A stretch of 64,000 nucleotides of DNA, taken from NCBI GenBank assembly GCA_951828235.1, contig OX639965.1, forward strand, positions 3,050,443 to 3,114,442. Reading direction: 5' to 3'. Position numbers and translations under genes: made by a program. This DNA is from an uncultured Gammaproteobacteria bacterium (GTDB taxonomy: Bacteria; Pseudomonadota; Gammaproteobacteria; Steroidobacterales; Foliamicaceae). Below are positions 8,038-19,422 of the stretch, piece by piece. Each line of letters begins with the position of its first letter. The stretch's first letter is position 1. The notes beneath the pieces are model-generated. The model searched no databases, had not been told where the DNA came from, and worked only from the letters and a program-made list of their open reading frames with translations.

Positions 8038-9291
8038 TCAGGCCTGGGCCGATTCCCCCTTGTCCCGCCTCAGCAGCAACAGCAGCGCCGGTCCAATCAC
8101 AAGCAGCACCATGGCCAGCACCAGCACCTGAAGATACGAACCCTGAAGGTCGAAGGTGAGCCCGAATATAGGGGGGCTGGCTGCGGTCACGAAAGCCTGA
8201 CAGATCATGATCAGCGAGTACACGCGCCCGTAGGATGCAAGGTCGAATTCGTGCGCAATCATAAATGGCAAGGCGGCGAATTTGGCGCCCGCGGACACTC
8301 CCAGGCAAAACGCCGCGCACACCACCGTCCACACCGGAGGTTCCGGAAAGGTCAGCAATCCGCAGGCGGCCGCCCCAATGGCGAGGGCCACAAAAACCAG
8401 GCCCGGCGCCCACAGGTGATCGAGAAGATATCCGGCGCCCACTCTTCCCACCACGATAAAAAGCCCGATCAGGCCGGTCAGCGCCGCTGCCTGCGGTCTC
8501 GCATAACCGGCGTCTTCGAGGATGGGGGCGAAGCTCGAAATCAGCCCCGAGAAACCGAAAGTCGCGCCGCAGAATGCGATCGCCATGATCCAGAAGGTAC
8601 GGGACCGAACCGCCAGCCCGAATCCGGACCTGGGCTTGAGCTGACCCGCCACGGCAGGCGCTTCGTTCTTATTGGACGGGCGCTCAGGCTGCCTGCCCGG
8701 TTCATCCTTGAAACCCAGGACGAGGACAGGAACCCCCACCAGGAGAATGAGCGCCGAGATTCCGAAATAACCCGCGCGCCAATCGAAGCTCTCGATCAGG
8801 GTTGCGACAAAGGGCGGGAGTATCAGGGCCGCCAGTCCGCTTCCCGAAAGCAATATGCCGAGGGCCAGGCCACGCTTGCGTTCGAACCATCCGGCCACGA
8901 ACCGTGTGAGCGCGATTGAGGAGGCGCCCATGCCAAGGATGGTTGCGAACGACCAGGAAGCGTAAAAGCGAGGCAGCCAGTCGCTGCTCGTGCCGATGAT
9001 CGCCATGCCCAGGCCATAGCCCACCGTGCCCCAGATCACCAGGGACCGGGCGCCGTACCGATCACAAAGCCATCCGACGAGCGGCGCCAGGCTCGCGGCG
9101 GTCATCGTGGCAATCGTATAGCTCAGCGCCACCTCGACGCGCGACCAGCCGAAGGCTTCCCCCAGCGGGATGGTAAACACGCCCACAAGGTAAATCGGGA
9201 TGGTGCCGAAACTGAACACCTTGCCGACCAGGGCCGCACCCAGCGGCCGCCAGCCGCGGCGAAACTCGCTCCAGGGACTGTTCGGGCCCAT
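8038..9291 (-). CDS. MFS transporter (tandem copy 1)
   Basis: A 417-residue, 12-helix major facilitator. The cytosolic loop 2-3 motif is GWLCDRYGAR, and FVAGWFERKRGLALGI resembles the monocarboxylate/oxalate-formate antiporter (MCT-like) branch. A long loop (about residues 195-225) separates the two halves. The neighbour at 9302-10555 encodes a protein of identical length with very similar sequence throughout, 10 bases upstream on the same strand, so this pair arose by tandem duplication. The substrate is unknown; organic anions are the best guess from family resemblance. Confidence 0.85.
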   Translation of the reverse strand: MGPNSPWSEFRRGWRPLGAALVGKVFSFGTIPIYLVGVFTIPLGEAFGWSRVEVALSYTIATMTAASLAPLVGWLCDRYGARSLVIWGTVGYGLGMAIIGTSSDWLPRFYASWSFATILGMGASSIALTRFVAGWFERKRGLALGILLSGSGLAALILPPFVATLIESFDWRAGYFGISALILLVGVPVLVLGFKDEPGRQPERPSNKNEAPAVAGQLKPRSGFGLAVRSRTFWIMAIAFCGATFGFSGLISSFAPILEDAGYARPQAAALTGLIGLFIVVGRVGAGYLLDHLWAPGLVFVALAIGAAACGLLTFPEPPVWTVVCAAFCLGVSAGAKFAALPFMIAHEFDLASYGRVYSLIMICQAFVTAASPPIFGLTFDLQGSYLQVLVLAMVLLVIGPALLLLLRRDKGESAQA

Positions 9292-9301
9292 CCGGGCTGT
9301 G

Positions 9302-10555
9302 TCAGTGCCCCGCGACGGGACCGCGGCCCTTCTTAAGGAAAAGAAGCAACGCCGGGCCCAGCACCATCAGAACCATGGACAACAGAAGCACCTGGCGATA
9401 CGAGCCCTGCGTATCAAAGGTGTAACCGAAGATCGGCGGGCTGATCGCGGTAATGACGGCCACGCTGATGACCAGCAGCGAGTACACGCGCCCGTAGGAC
9501 TTGAGATCGAACTCGCGCGCGGTCAGGTATGACAACGCGTCCCATTCCCCGCCCGCGGACATGCCCAGGCAAAAGGCGGCGAAGACCACGATCCACAGGG
9601 GAAGTACAGGCAGCGTCAGCAAACCGCAGGTGATGCCTCCGGCGGCCATGGCCACAAAGGCCAGCCCGGGCGCCCACAGGCGATCGAGCAGATAGCCGAC
9701 GATCAGCCTTCCCGCCATGACGAACAGGCCGATCAGCCCGGCCAGGGCCGCTGCTTCCTCCGCACCGTAGCCCCTGTCCTGGAGTATGGGTGCAAAACTG
9801 GAAATCAGGCCGGCGAGTCCGAACGTGGCGCAACAGAACGCAATCGACATCAGCCAGAAGGCGCGCGATTCCACCGCCAGCCTGAACCCGCTGCTGCGCC
9901 CGCCGTCCCCCTGCGTGGCGGGCGCATCGCCCTCATTCGCGGATCGCTGGAATTTCTGGCTGGGCGATTCCTTGAACCCGAAATAGATTACCGGCACGCC
10001 CACCAGGAAGATCGCCGCAGCCATCCCCAGATAGCCGGCCCGCCAGCTGAAGTTCTCAATCAGCGCGGCCACGAAAGGCGGCGCGGCGAAGGCAGTGAGC
10101 CCGCTACCCATCAGCATGATGCCGAGGGCCATGCCGCGCTTACGCTCGAACCAGCCGGCCACGAACCGGGTCAGCACGATCGCCGAGGCGCCTACACCCA
10201 GCATGGTTGCCAGCGACCAGGATGCGTAATAGCGCAGCAGCCAGTCGCTGCTGGTCGCGATGATCGCCATGCCGAGTCCGTACCCGATAGTCCCCAACAG
10301 AACCAGCGTACGGGAACCGAAGCGGTCACACACCCAGCCCACGAGCGGCGACAGGCTGGCAGAGGTGAAGGTAGCGACCGTGAAGCTGAAGGTCACCTCA
10401 GCGCGCGACCACCCGAAGGTCTCTCCCAGCGGAACCGTGAAAACGCCCACCACGTAGATCGGAATGGTGCCGAAGCTGAACGCTTTGCCGATGACGGCGG
10501 CCCCCAACGGCTTCCAGCCGTGGCGGAACTCGCTCCAGGGACTGATCGAATTCAT
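9302..10555 (-). CDS. MFS transporter (tandem copy 2)
   Basis: A 417-residue paralogue of the adjacent downstream gene. Matching landmarks include SPWSEFRHGWKPLGAA at the N-terminus, GWVCDRFGSR in loop 2-3, and GWFERKRGMALGI. The start at 10555 was chosen because the first residues then match the paralogue; the longer open frame to 10654 adds a low-complexity leader. Acidic and helix-lining positions differ between copies (for example GGEWDALSYL here against GAKFAALPFM), so the two may have different substrates. Divergent to the GPH symporter gene starting at 10685. Confidence 0.85.
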   Translation of the reverse strand: MNSISPWSEFRHGWKPLGAAVIGKAFSFGTIPIYVVGVFTVPLGETFGWSRAEVTFSFTVATFTSASLSPLVGWVCDRFGSRTLVLLGTIGYGLGMAIIATSSDWLLRYYASWSLATMLGVGASAIVLTRFVAGWFERKRGMALGIMLMGSGLTAFAAPPFVAALIENFSWRAGYLGMAAAIFLVGVPVIYFGFKESPSQKFQRSANEGDAPATQGDGGRSSGFRLAVESRAFWLMSIAFCCATFGLAGLISSFAPILQDRGYGAEEAAALAGLIGLFVMAGRLIVGYLLDRLWAPGLAFVAMAAGGITCGLLTLPVLPLWIVVFAAFCLGMSAGGEWDALSYLTAREFDLKSYGRVYSLLVISVAVITAISPPIFGYTFDTQGSYRQVLLLSMVLMVLGPALLLFLKKGRGPVAGH

Positions 10556-10684
10556 TCGCGCAACATAAGCGCTTCGCCCTGCCGAGCGCAAGCGCCCCGG
10601 GGAGCATGGGCTTTCGTGCGGTACACGGTTTGGCCCGTAGAATAGCGCGCTCATGCCCCACCCCGCGTCCAGTGAATCACAGCC

Positions 10685-12058
10685 TTGAACCAGAACACCG
10701 CACCTGAGGTCAGGGTCCCGCTACTCCAGAGAATCACGTGGGGCTTCGGCTCTTTGGGGACGATTACGTACCTCAACGTGTTCACCGCGCTGGCCATGTA
10801 CTACATGACCTTTGTGCTCAAGGTGGATGAGGCCCTGGCCGGCACGATGATTACCGCCGCTCGCCTGATCGATGCCTTCAGCGACCCATTGATGGGCTGG
10901 GTAACCGATCACACGCGCAGCCGCTGGGGCCGTCGCCGGCCCTATCTGCTGCTGGGGGCCGTGATCTGCGCCGCTTCGCTTCCCGCTGTCTTTTCCCTCC
11001 ACGGCCTGTCGGACGCACTGCCGCCCGCCACCGTCCTGGTGATGGCGGTACTGATCTCCTATTCCCTTGGGTTCACGATCTTCAACGTTCCGTATCTCAC
11101 GATTCCCGTCGAAATGACCACGGATCGGATGCAACGACTGAGCCTGATGAGCTACCGCTCGGTGTTCATGATGGTCGGCGCCGCGCTCGGCGCATCGGTC
11201 GCGCCGGCCATGCTTGAGTTCTTCGGCGGCGATACGAGCGCATCGGCCTTTCAGATCATGGCGCTGACACTCGGCGCCGTGGTTCTGGTAGCGATGGTGA
11301 CGACCTTTCTGGGTACTCGCGGAGCCTATTCCGCCCCGGTGCAAAAACAGCCGAAACTGTCCGTATTGCAACAAATCCGGACGGTTCGCGAGAACACGCC
11401 CTTTCTGCTGCTGATCGGCGCCAAGTGCACGCAATTCGTAGCGCTGGCGGTTACGGGCGGCACCGTGGTTTATATGTTCACGGTGGTGCTCAAACAGTCG
11501 CTCACCCTTCTCCCCTGGCTGGCCGTCTCGACAAGCGTGACCATCCTTGCCGCGATTCCGTTCTGGAAATGGTGCGGCCGATCGATCACCAAGCGTCGCG
11601 GCGTCCTGATCGGGGCGGGCGCGGAGGTCTTCGCCCACCTGGGCTGGCTGCTGGTGAGCCCGGACTGGAGCGAGGGGGCGATGATTGCCTTCCTCGTCGC
11701 CCGTGGAATGTTCTCGGGGTTCTTTGCCGGAGCTATCCTGCTCTATTCCCAGGCCATGTGGCTCGACACGATCGATTACGATCAAGAGCGTACCGGGTTG
11801 CGCCGCGAAGGCCTCTACACGTCGGTCTACGTGTTCGTGGAAAGACTGGGCTACTCAATCGGCCCGATCCTGCTGGGGTTCATCCTGAAGGCAGGGGGGC
11901 TGGACATCAACCTGGACCCCGCGGACCAGCCGGCCAGCGCGGCGGCGGCAATCCTCTTCTGCATGGTCGCGATCCCGGCGATGGCGCAAGTGTGTATGAT
12001 GCTGTTCGTCTGGCTCTATAGGTTGCCAGAAATAATCAAAGGAATATCAAAGATATAA
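10685..12058 (+). CDS. GPH-family sodium/proton:solute symporter
   Basis: A 457-residue, 12-helix carrier of the glycoside-pentoside-hexuronide family. Diagnostic features are the helix 2 region DAFSDPLMGWVTDHTRSRWGRRRP, which contains the family's cation-site acidic residues, and the later MWLDTIDYDQERTG with YTSVYVFVERLG. The only start in phase after an upstream stop is TTG at 10685, so the exact N-terminus is uncertain. It lies 30 bases before acnA and may share its transcript. A second GPH symporter is at 32553-33890. Likely substrates are glycosides or other organic solutes; not determinable here. Confidence 0.85.
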   Translation: MNQNTAPEVRVPLLQRITWGFGSLGTITYLNVFTALAMYYMTFVLKVDEALAGTMITAARLIDAFSDPLMGWVTDHTRSRWGRRRPYLLLGAVICAASLPAVFSLHGLSDALPPATVLVMAVLISYSLGFTIFNVPYLTIPVEMTTDRMQRLSLMSYRSVFMMVGAALGASVAPAMLEFFGGDTSASAFQIMALTLGAVVLVAMVTTFLGTRGAYSAPVQKQPKLSVLQQIRTVRENTPFLLLIGAKCTQFVALAVTGGTVVYMFTVVLKQSLTLLPWLAVSTSVTILAAIPFWKWCGRSITKRRGVLIGAGAEVFAHLGWLLVSPDWSEGAMIAFLVARGMFSGFFAGAILLYSQAMWLDTIDYDQERTGLRREGLYTSVYVFVERLGYSIGPILLGFILKAGGLDINLDPADQPASAAAAILFCMVAIPAMAQVCMMLFVWLYRLPEIIKGISKI

Positions 12059-12088
12059 TCTTCTTATATCGAATAAGGATTAAATAAT

Positions 12089-14689
12089 ATGACCGGCTCG
12101 ATACTCGGCGGCCTTGAAGTCAACGGTCGCCATTATCGCTATCACGACATAGCGGCGCTGGGCGCCGAGATAGTGGCAAAGCTGCCCTACTGCCGCAAGA
12201 TCCTGCTGGAGAACCTGCTGCGCAATGCGGGCGGGAAGGTTTCCGGCGAGAGCCTCCTGTCCTCATTGAGCGGCAACAGGGAACTTGAATTCCGCCCGGC
12301 GCGGGTGATCCTGCAGGACTTCACCGGCGTGCCGGCGGTCGTGGACCTGGCCGCAATGCGCGACGCCATGCAGTCACTGGGAGGCGATCCCGACGCAATC
12401 AATCCCCTGGCGCCGGCCGAACTGGTGGTGGACCACTCGGTGCAGGTCGATCACTACGCCAGTCCCGACGCATTGGCCCGCAACAACGAGCTGGAGTTCG
12501 AGCGCAATCGCGAACGCTATTCCTTCCTCCACTGGGGCCAGCAGGCCTTCCGCGAACTCAAGGTCGTCCCTCCCAATACAGGGATCGTTCACCAGGTCAA
12601 CCTGGAACGGCTGGCGCGCGTAGTCTTCAGCGCCGAACACGACGGAGAGACTCTGGTTTACCCGGATACGCTGGTCGGCACGGATTCTCATACGACCATG
12701 GTCAACGGGCTCGGCGTGCTGGGCTGGGGTGTCGGCGGGATAGAAGCCGAGGCGGCGCTGCTCGGTCAGCCCATCACCATGCTTCCCCCGCCGGTGCTGG
12801 GCGTGCGCCTGCACGGCAGCCTGCGCCCCGCCTCCACCGCCACGGACCTGGTGCTGACGGTTACCGAGGCGCTGCGCGAGAAGGGTGTCGTGAGCTGGTT
12901 CGTGGAGTTCTTCGGGGAAGGCCTGAATGGGCTTTCGCTGGCGGATCGGGCGACACTGGCCAATATGTCGCCGGAATTCGGAAGTACATGTGCCATATTT
13001 CCTGTTGACAGCGAAACAATTCGCTATCTTGAACTGACGGGACGTGATCGGCGGCACGTGGCCCTGGTGGAAGCCTACGCCCACGCGCAGGGCCTTTGGC
13101 GTGACATCGGCAGCCCTGAACCCGAGTTCGACGACACGCTGGATATCGACCTGGACGCCGTCGTGCCGTCCATTGCCGGTCCCCGGCGCCCGCAGGACCG
13201 GATCCCGCTCACGCAGAGCAAACAGGCCTTCGCCTCGGAGCTGAAGGAACGTGGCGGGACCTCCGTTCCGTTCACGGAAGAGCAACCCGGAGACGGCGCA
13301 GTGCTGATCGCGGCCATAACGAGTTGCACAAACACTTCCAACCCCTCGGTAATGATGGCTGCCGGCATGCTTGCGCGCGCTGCCCGCAAGCGCGGGCTCA
13401 AGCCGCCGGACTGGGTCAAGACCAGCCTGGCGCCGGGTTCCCGGGTGGTCACCCGTTATCTTGAGTCCGCGGGCGTCCTGGACGACCTGGCGGCGCTGGG
13501 CTTCGAGATCGTGGGCTACGGATGCACGACCTGCATCGGCAACTCGGGCCCATTGCGCGAGGACATCGCCCGTCATGTGGAGGAATCCGGCCTGGGCGGC
13601 TGCAGCGTGCTGTCCGGCAACCGCAATTTCGAAGGGCGGATTCATCCTCTGGTGTATTTCAACTACCTGGCCTCCCCTCCCCTGGTGGTGGCCTGGGCGC
13701 TCGCCGGACGCATGGACGTGGACCTCGAGAACGACCCCCTGGGAGTGGATTCCGGCGGTCAACCGGTCTATCTGAGCGATATCTGGCCGGACGCCGCCGA
13801 AGTGCAGGCTGAAGTGGCGAAGCATGTGCGCGCGGCGCAGTTCGAGGCGGGTTATGCCGGCGTATTCGACGGCGACGAACGCTGGAATGCGCTGGACAGT
13901 CCGGCAAGCAGCCGCTATCCATGGAATGAGGACTCGACCTACGTTCGCCGCCCGCCGTTCTTCGACGGCATGCCGGCGCGGCCCGAAGAACCGCAGGCGG
14001 TAACCGCCGCCCGGGTCCTGGCGCTGCTCGGCGACTCGGTCACCACCGACCACATTTCACCGGCCGGGGCGATCCCGGCGCGCTCGCCGGCTGGTCAATG
14101 GCTGAGCGAACAGGGCGTTGGCCCCCGTGAATTCAATTCGTACGGCTCGCGGCGCGGCAACCACGAAGTGATGCTGCGCGGCACCTTCGCAAACATCCGG
14201 CTGCGCAATCGCCTGGCCGGCGGCGTGGACGGCGGATGGACGCGGCTGCAGCCCGACGGCGAGGTAATGAGCATCTACGACGCCGCGGTGCGCTACCGCG
14301 AGAAACAAACGCCTCTGGTGGTGCTGGCCGGCAAGGAATACGGTTCAGGCTCCTCGCGCGACTGGGCGGCCAAGGGCACGGCGCTATTGGGCGTGCGCGC
14401 GGTGATCGCCACCAGCTTTGAGCGCATCCACCGCTCCAACCTGGTTGGCATGGGCGTGCATCCGCTCGAGTTTCCGCAAGGGAAGGATGCTGCGGGCCTT
14501 GGGCTGGACGGCAGCGAAGCGTTCGACATCTCCGTGCCGAACGGCGCAAACGTGATGGTGCGCGCCACGCGCACCGACGGCTCCACGGTCAAATTCGCCG
14601 CGCGCTCGCGAATCGACACGCCGAAGGAGCACGAATATTTCCGGCATGGAGGCATTCTTCCCTACGTGTTGCGCCGCCTGGCGGACTGA
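12089..14689 (+). CDS. acnA: Aconitate hydratase A
   Basis: An 866-residue aconitase of the AcnA/IRP1 branch, catalysing citrate-isocitrate interconversion in the TCA cycle. The [4Fe-4S] ligands are visible as [10 protein letters not shown] (Cys about 413) and [12 protein letters not shown] (Cys about 478 and 481), with the substrate loop [15 protein letters not shown] and the swivel-domain motif [13 protein letters not shown]. Its length is slightly below E. coli AcnA. An AAGGA ribosome binding site (12075-12079) precedes the ATG in a short AT-rich leader. The downstream ABC transporter gene begins 9 bases after the stop. Confidence 0.97.
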   Translation: MTGSILGGLEVNGRHYRYHDIAALGAEIVAKLPYCRKILLENLLRNAGGKVSGESLLSSLSGNRELEFRPARVILQDFTGVPAVVDLAAMRDAMQSLGGDPDAINPLAPAELVVDHSVQVDHYASPDALARNNELEFERNRERYSFLHWGQQAFRELKVVPPNTGIVHQVNLERLARVVFSAEHDGETLVYPDTLVGTDSHTTMVNGLGVLGWGVGGIEAEAALLGQPITMLPPPVLGVRLHGSLRPASTATDLVLTVTEALREKGVVSWFVEFFGEGLNGLSLADRATLANMSPEFGSTCAIFPVDSETIRYLELTGRDRRHVALVEAYAHAQGLWRDIGSPEPEFDDTLDIDLDAVVPSIAGPRRPQDRIPLTQSKQAFASELKERGGTSVPFTEEQPGDGAVLIAAITSCTNTSNPSVMMAAGMLARAARKRGLKPPDWVKTSLAPGSRVVTRYLESAGVLDDLAALGFEIVGYGCTTCIGNSGPLREDIARHVEESGLGGCSVLSGNRNFEGRIHPLVYFNYLASPPLVVAWALAGRMDVDLENDPLGVDSGGQPVYLSDIWPDAAEVQAEVAKHVRAAQFEAGYAGVFDGDERWNALDSPASSRYPWNEDSTYVRRPPFFDGMPARPEEPQAVTAARVLALLGDSVTTDHISPAGAIPARSPAGQWLSEQGVGPREFNSYGSRRGNHEVMLRGTFANIRLRNRLAGGVDGGWTRLQPDGEVMSIYDAAVRYREKQTPLVVLAGKEYGSGSSRDWAAKGTALLGVRAVIATSFERIHRSNLVGMGVHPLEFPQGKDAAGLGLDGSEAFDISVPNGANVMVRATRTDGSTVKFAARSRIDTPKEHEYFRHGGILPYVLRRLAD

Positions 14690-14698
14690 GGTCCACGC

Positions 14699-15585
<887 letters not shown>

Positions 15586-15589
<4 letters not shown>

Positions 15590-16599
15590 TTCAGCGAATT
15601 CTCGCCATACTCCACGCTCGCAACCTGGAATTCCTGCGCGACAAGGCCACGCTCGGCTGGAACGTGGCCATGCCGCTGCTCCTGGTGGCGGGCATGGCGG
15701 CGATCTTCTCCGGCGGCGACCGCGCCGCTTACAAGGTCGGGCTGGTGCAGGCCGAACAGGAGATCAACACGGCCGCGCACCCCTTCCTTGAGACCCGCTA
15801 TTTCGACTTCATCGCCATGGACCAGGAGCAGGCGATCGAACAGGTCGCCAACCATCAGCTCGACCTGGCCCTGAACATGGACTCCGGAACCTACTGGATC
15901 AACCCGGAGTCGCCCGGCGGATACTTCGCCGAGCGCATGCTTGAAGCTTCATCGCGGGAAAGCGAATGGCTGCGCCAGCCGGCCAGCGGCGATCCGATCA
16001 CCTATGTCGACTGGCTGGTTCCGGGAATCCTCGGCATGAACATCATGTTCAGCTGCCTGTTCGGCGTCGGCTATGTGGTGGTGCGCTATCGAAAGAACGG
16101 GTTCTTGAAGCGACTGAAGGCCACCCCGCTGCGGCCGGTGGAATTCCTATCCGCGCAAATCATCTCACGCCTGATGCTGGCGATCTTCGTCACCCTGCTG
16201 CTCTACGGCGCGACGCGTCTGCTGCTGGACATCCGCATGGAGGGCAGCGGAGTGGCGCTGTTCCTGGTGGCGGTGCTGGCTTCGATCAGCCTGGTGTCGA
16301 TCGGGCTGGCCATGGCGGCGCGCGTGACAAGCGAGGAACTGGCGGGCGGCCTGCTGAACATGGTGACCTGGCCAATGATGCTGCTGTCGGGCGTATGGTT
16401 TTCGCTGGCGGGAGCCCCGCAGTGGGTGCAACAGCTCTCCAACATCTTTCCGCTGACGCACGCGCTCACGGCGGCGCGCGAAATCATGCTGTACGGAGCG
16501 GGATTGAGCGACGTGCTACCGCAACTGCTGCTCCTTGCGGGCATAACGGCGGTCTTCCTCACGCTGGGCGCCGCCATGTTCCGCTGGCGCGGCGCCTGA
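15586..16599 (+). CDS. ABC-2 type permease
   Basis: A 337-residue permease: one N-terminal membrane helix (about 27-42), a ~120-residue extracytoplasmic domain, then five C-terminal helices, the usual ABC-2 plan. The RYRKNGFLKRLKATPLRP segment is the coupling-helix region common to the family, and the LLSGVWFSL / PLTHAL motifs near the end are characteristic. It works with the ATPase encoded just upstream, with which it overlaps by 4 bases, and is followed 12 bases later by tatD. Confidence 0.92.
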
Positions 16600-16611
16600 T
16601 CCCCTCATCAC

Positions 16612-17415
16612 ATGCAGTTTGTCGACATCGGCGCAAACCTCGCGGACGCATCCTTCGACGGGGACCGGCAAGCGGTGATCGAGCGCTCGACCCTGGTGGG
16701 CGTAAGACACATGATTGTGACCGGGGCGGGCTTGAGCGAGTCCGAAGCAGCCTTGGCGCTCGCGCGGGACGATACCGAAGCCTTTCGCTGCACGGCCGGC
16801 ATTCATCCGCACTTGGCGACACAGTGGACCGAGGCACCTGGAGAAGCTAGGGACAGGCTTGCAAGAGTCCTTGACAGCGACCTTGCAGTAGCAGCGGGAG
16901 AATGCGGATTGGACTATTTTAGAAACTTGTCGCCACCCGAAGCTCAGCGCGCCGCCTTCGCGGGTCAGCTCGACCTGGCAGCAGAGCATGGAAAACCCCT
17001 GTTTCTCCACCAGCGCGACGCTCACAAGGACTTCCTGGCGATTCTCAAGGATCACCGGGCCACCGACATAGGCGGAGTGGCGCATTGCTTCACCGGGGGG
17101 CCCAGGGAGGCGGAAAGCTACCTGGAACTGGGTCTGCACATCGGGATTACGGGTTGGATCTGCGATGAGCGGCGCAACCAGGACCTCTTGAAAGCCATTC
17201 CCCTTCTGCCGATGGACCGCGTGCTGCTGGAAACGGACAGCCCTTATCTGCTCCCTCGCCATCCAGATGCAACGCCGAAAAAGAAACGCCGGAACGAACC
17301 TGAATTCCTGCCCATTGTCGCCCGAGTCGTGGCGCGCCATATGAACGTCGACCCGGAAGAACTCGCGGTCGCCGCACTTCGCAACACGCAAGACCTATTC
17401 GGCTGGCCACTGTAG
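16612..17415 (+). CDS. tatD: TatD family metal-dependent deoxyribonuclease
   Basis: A 267-residue TIM-barrel hydrolase. It matches the E. coli TatD pattern: VDIGANLAD at the N-terminus in place of the HxH of other TatD-like proteins, then GECGLDYFRN, LFLHQRDAH, AHCFTGG, ITGWICDERR and ETDSPYLLPR, which supply metal and active-site residues. TatD acts as a 3'-5' exonuclease in DNA repair and in nuclear-type DNA degradation. It is not linked here to tatABC. The next gene lies after a 154-base AT-rich gap that begins the defence cassette. Confidence 0.92.
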   Translation: MQFVDIGANLADASFDGDRQAVIERSTLVGVRHMIVTGAGLSESEAALALARDDTEAFRCTAGIHPHLATQWTEAPGEARDRLARVLDSDLAVAAGECGLDYFRNLSPPEAQRAAFAGQLDLAAEHGKPLFLHQRDAHKDFLAILKDHRATDIGGVAHCFTGGPREAESYLELGLHIGITGWICDERRNQDLLKAIPLLPMDRVLLETDSPYLLPRHPDATPKKKRRNEPEFLPIVARVVARHMNVDPEELAVAALRNTQDLFGWPL

Positions 17416-17569
17416 GCCACAATCGTTGCGTGAGTAGAACACGACCGGACTATGGACTTCGGTGACGATTTAACGCCGCTTACAACAGTAATTTGTTAAC
17501 TATGCATATTAAAATCATATGAAGAGATATATAGAGGCCATATCAGCAAGATTCTGTTAATATTCGCAT

Positions 17570-18763
17570 ATGATTTACAAAATCACAATTTCTAATTTTG
17601 GTTCCATCCGAGACACGGTGGAGTTGGATTTCAGGGTCCCGGGCACTACGCCGCGTCTTCCGAATTTCCGAGAGAGCACCGACATTCCCGGGATACGAAT
17701 TCCTGCCGTGATTGCGATTTTGGGGGCCAATGGCGCCGGAAAGACGACTGTCCTGAATGCAATCAACCACACCCTCCGCTTTGTCTTGCATTCGCATGAT
17801 CACGCTGCATCCGCAATCCTTCATCCATTTTTCTCCAAATCGGGCTTGGAGCGGCCCACCCGTATTGAAGTCAGCTTTGCTGCTGCACATTTCCTGGATG
17901 GTGACGATGATCAAACCGCGCTGTACCGCTACGAATTGGAATTGACGAGGAATTCAGCAAACCCGTTGTCTACTCATGTTGCGTACGAAGCGCTGTTGGA
18001 TTTTCCCAACGGACGCCGCAGACGCATCTTTGAGCGTAAGAATAATGAGTCGGTCCATATCGCACGAGAAGCAGGCATTACCAGTCGAGACCGCGCCGTA
18101 CAGGCCACACGCCCGGAAGTCTCGTTAATTGCAACCCTGGCGGCGTCCTTTGTGCCCATGTTCGTATCCATTCGTAACAACCTCTCAAGAATTTATTCTC
18201 CCCCGGAATCCTGGCGACCGGATGAAGAGATGACAACCAATAACTACACTGGAAACGCGGCTCTTGTTACGGCGGTTTCGAAACAGCTTCAACGTATTGA
18301 CCTGGGTATTGAATCAATGGACGTTGCAGAATTCGCTGGGAATAGACGGGAGTTGGTATTTGTTCATCGCGGACTTGATGGACCGCTCATGATGCCGCAG
18401 GAATCGGCCGGCACACGCAATTTCCTTAGCCACTTCCCGTTCCTGAGCGATGCATTGAGCGCCGGGCAAGTCTTTCTCCTGGACGCGCTAGATACCGAGT
18501 TTCACGCTGATCTGGCGGCTGAAGTCATCCACTGGTTCCAGTCGCAAGAGACGAACCCGCATGGGGCGCAACTCATATGCACGCTCCACAACCTGGCGGT
18601 GCTGGAGAATCTTGAGAAAGAAGAAGTGGTAATCGTCAAAAAGAACCGTGAAGGTGTAACCAGTGCCTACGGGCTCTGGCAGGTGAAGGGATTACGGCGA
18701 AGCGCAAATCTTTACCGTGAGTATCGCGGTGGAGACTTGGGAGGCGTGCCAGTAATCGGCTGA
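17570..18763 (+). CDS. AAA (OLD-like/RloA) ATPase of an AbiL/RloAB-type defence pair
   Basis: A 397-residue ABC/SMC-like ATPase of the AAA_15/21 group. The N-terminus MIYKITISNFGSIRD is the usual first strand pair, Walker A is GANGAGKT (52-59), and a degenerate Walker B region LLDALDTEFH is followed by the ICTLHNLAVLENL segment resembling the THS motif of OLD-like ATPases. The 154-base leader and this gene are clearly more AT-rich than the flanks, as in acquired DNA. An RloB-like gene follows after 10 bases. In AbiL and RloAB systems this pair gives abortive phage resistance; that function is inferred from family and pairing. Confidence 0.85.
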   Translation: MIYKITISNFGSIRDTVELDFRVPGTTPRLPNFRESTDIPGIRIPAVIAILGANGAGKTTVLNAINHTLRFVLHSHDHAASAILHPFFSKSGLERPTRIEVSFAAAHFLDGDDDQTALYRYELELTRNSANPLSTHVAYEALLDFPNGRRRRIFERKNNESVHIAREAGITSRDRAVQATRPEVSLIATLAASFVPMFVSIRNNLSRIYSPPESWRPDEEMTTNNYTGNAALVTAVSKQLQRIDLGIESMDVAEFAGNRRELVFVHRGLDGPLMMPQESAGTRNFLSHFPFLSDALSAGQVFLLDALDTEFHADLAAEVIHWFQSQETNPHGAQLICTLHNLAVLENLEKEEVVIVKKNREGVTSAYGLWQVKGLRRSANLYREYRGGDLGGVPVIG

Positions 18764-18773
18764 GACCGCACGG

Positions 18774-19322
18774 ATGCCAGGGAAGGTTAGACAAAAGCGG
18801 CGACGCATCCTGATTGCTGGTGAAGGACAGAGTGAGCAGGCGCTGGTAGCGTGGCTACAGAAGCTATGCGATCAGCGGGATCGATATGTCCATTTGCAGT
18901 TCGTTAGCTCCGGCGGCGGAGACAGCCTGGAAGTGGTTCAAGCTTCCATAAGACGGAAGAGCAGACAGCCTACAACCCGGCGACGCCCGATCAATCGCAT
19001 AGCGCTGCTGGACTTCGATCGCTTGGGTGCGGACAAGAGAATCGGAAGAGACGCTCTGGCAGAGGCAGCACGCCACGCAATTCAAGCAATTCAGGTTCAT
19101 CCGAATCTGGAGGGCTTGCTATTGCGGCTGCATATGGATCAGGAAACGCGCAAGATCCCGGCAAGTATTGCACTTGGGCAATTGAGAAAGCTATGGCCCG
19201 AATACGACAAGCCGGCGACCGCTATGCAGCTGGAAAACAGATTTGCGCTGGATGATTTGAAGCGAGTTGCTCAGCAAGACAACCATATTTCGCGGCTGCT
19301 GAGCCTTATTGGGCTTGCGTAG
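18774..19322 (+). CDS. RloB-like TOPRIM-fold protein, partner of the AAA ATPase
   Basis: A 182-residue protein. The N-terminal strand-loop LIAGEGQSEQALVAWL matches the (G)EGxxE motif of RloB/AbiLii proteins, and ALLDFDRLG provides the later DxD of a TOPRIM-like site. The following part (about residues 105-125), PNLEGLLLRLH, fits the conserved second half of the family. It lies 10 bases behind the ATPase and ends before the GST gene. Likely the nuclease or effector half of the defence pair; activity is inferred, and the family is divergent. Confidence 0.78.
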   Translation: MPGKVRQKRRRILIAGEGQSEQALVAWLQKLCDQRDRYVHLQFVSSGGGDSLEVVQASIRRKSRQPTTRRRPINRIALLDFDRLGADKRIGRDALAEAARHAIQAIQVHPNLEGLLLRLHMDQETRKIPASIALGQLRKLWPEYDKPATAMQLENRFALDDLKRVAQQDNHISRLLSLIGLA

Positions 19323-19422
19323 CATTGAGGATTAGGCTGACAGCCAGCGTGTGCGATAGCGCCAGTCGCAGATAGGCAGGTCCGCAATAGAATCTGCATA
19401 GCCTTTCAACGGGGAGTTCCTC

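Noticed and set aside
12374..14053. 559-codon open frame antisense to acnA
   Set aside because: It is a mirror of the GC-rich codon pattern of acnA; the protein has no recognisable domain and aconitase is certain on the other strand.
17570..19322. Gabija or a classical OLD nuclease
   Set aside because: The TOPRIM-like part is a separate small RloB-type protein, not fused to the ATPase, and no UvrD-like helicase is adjacent.
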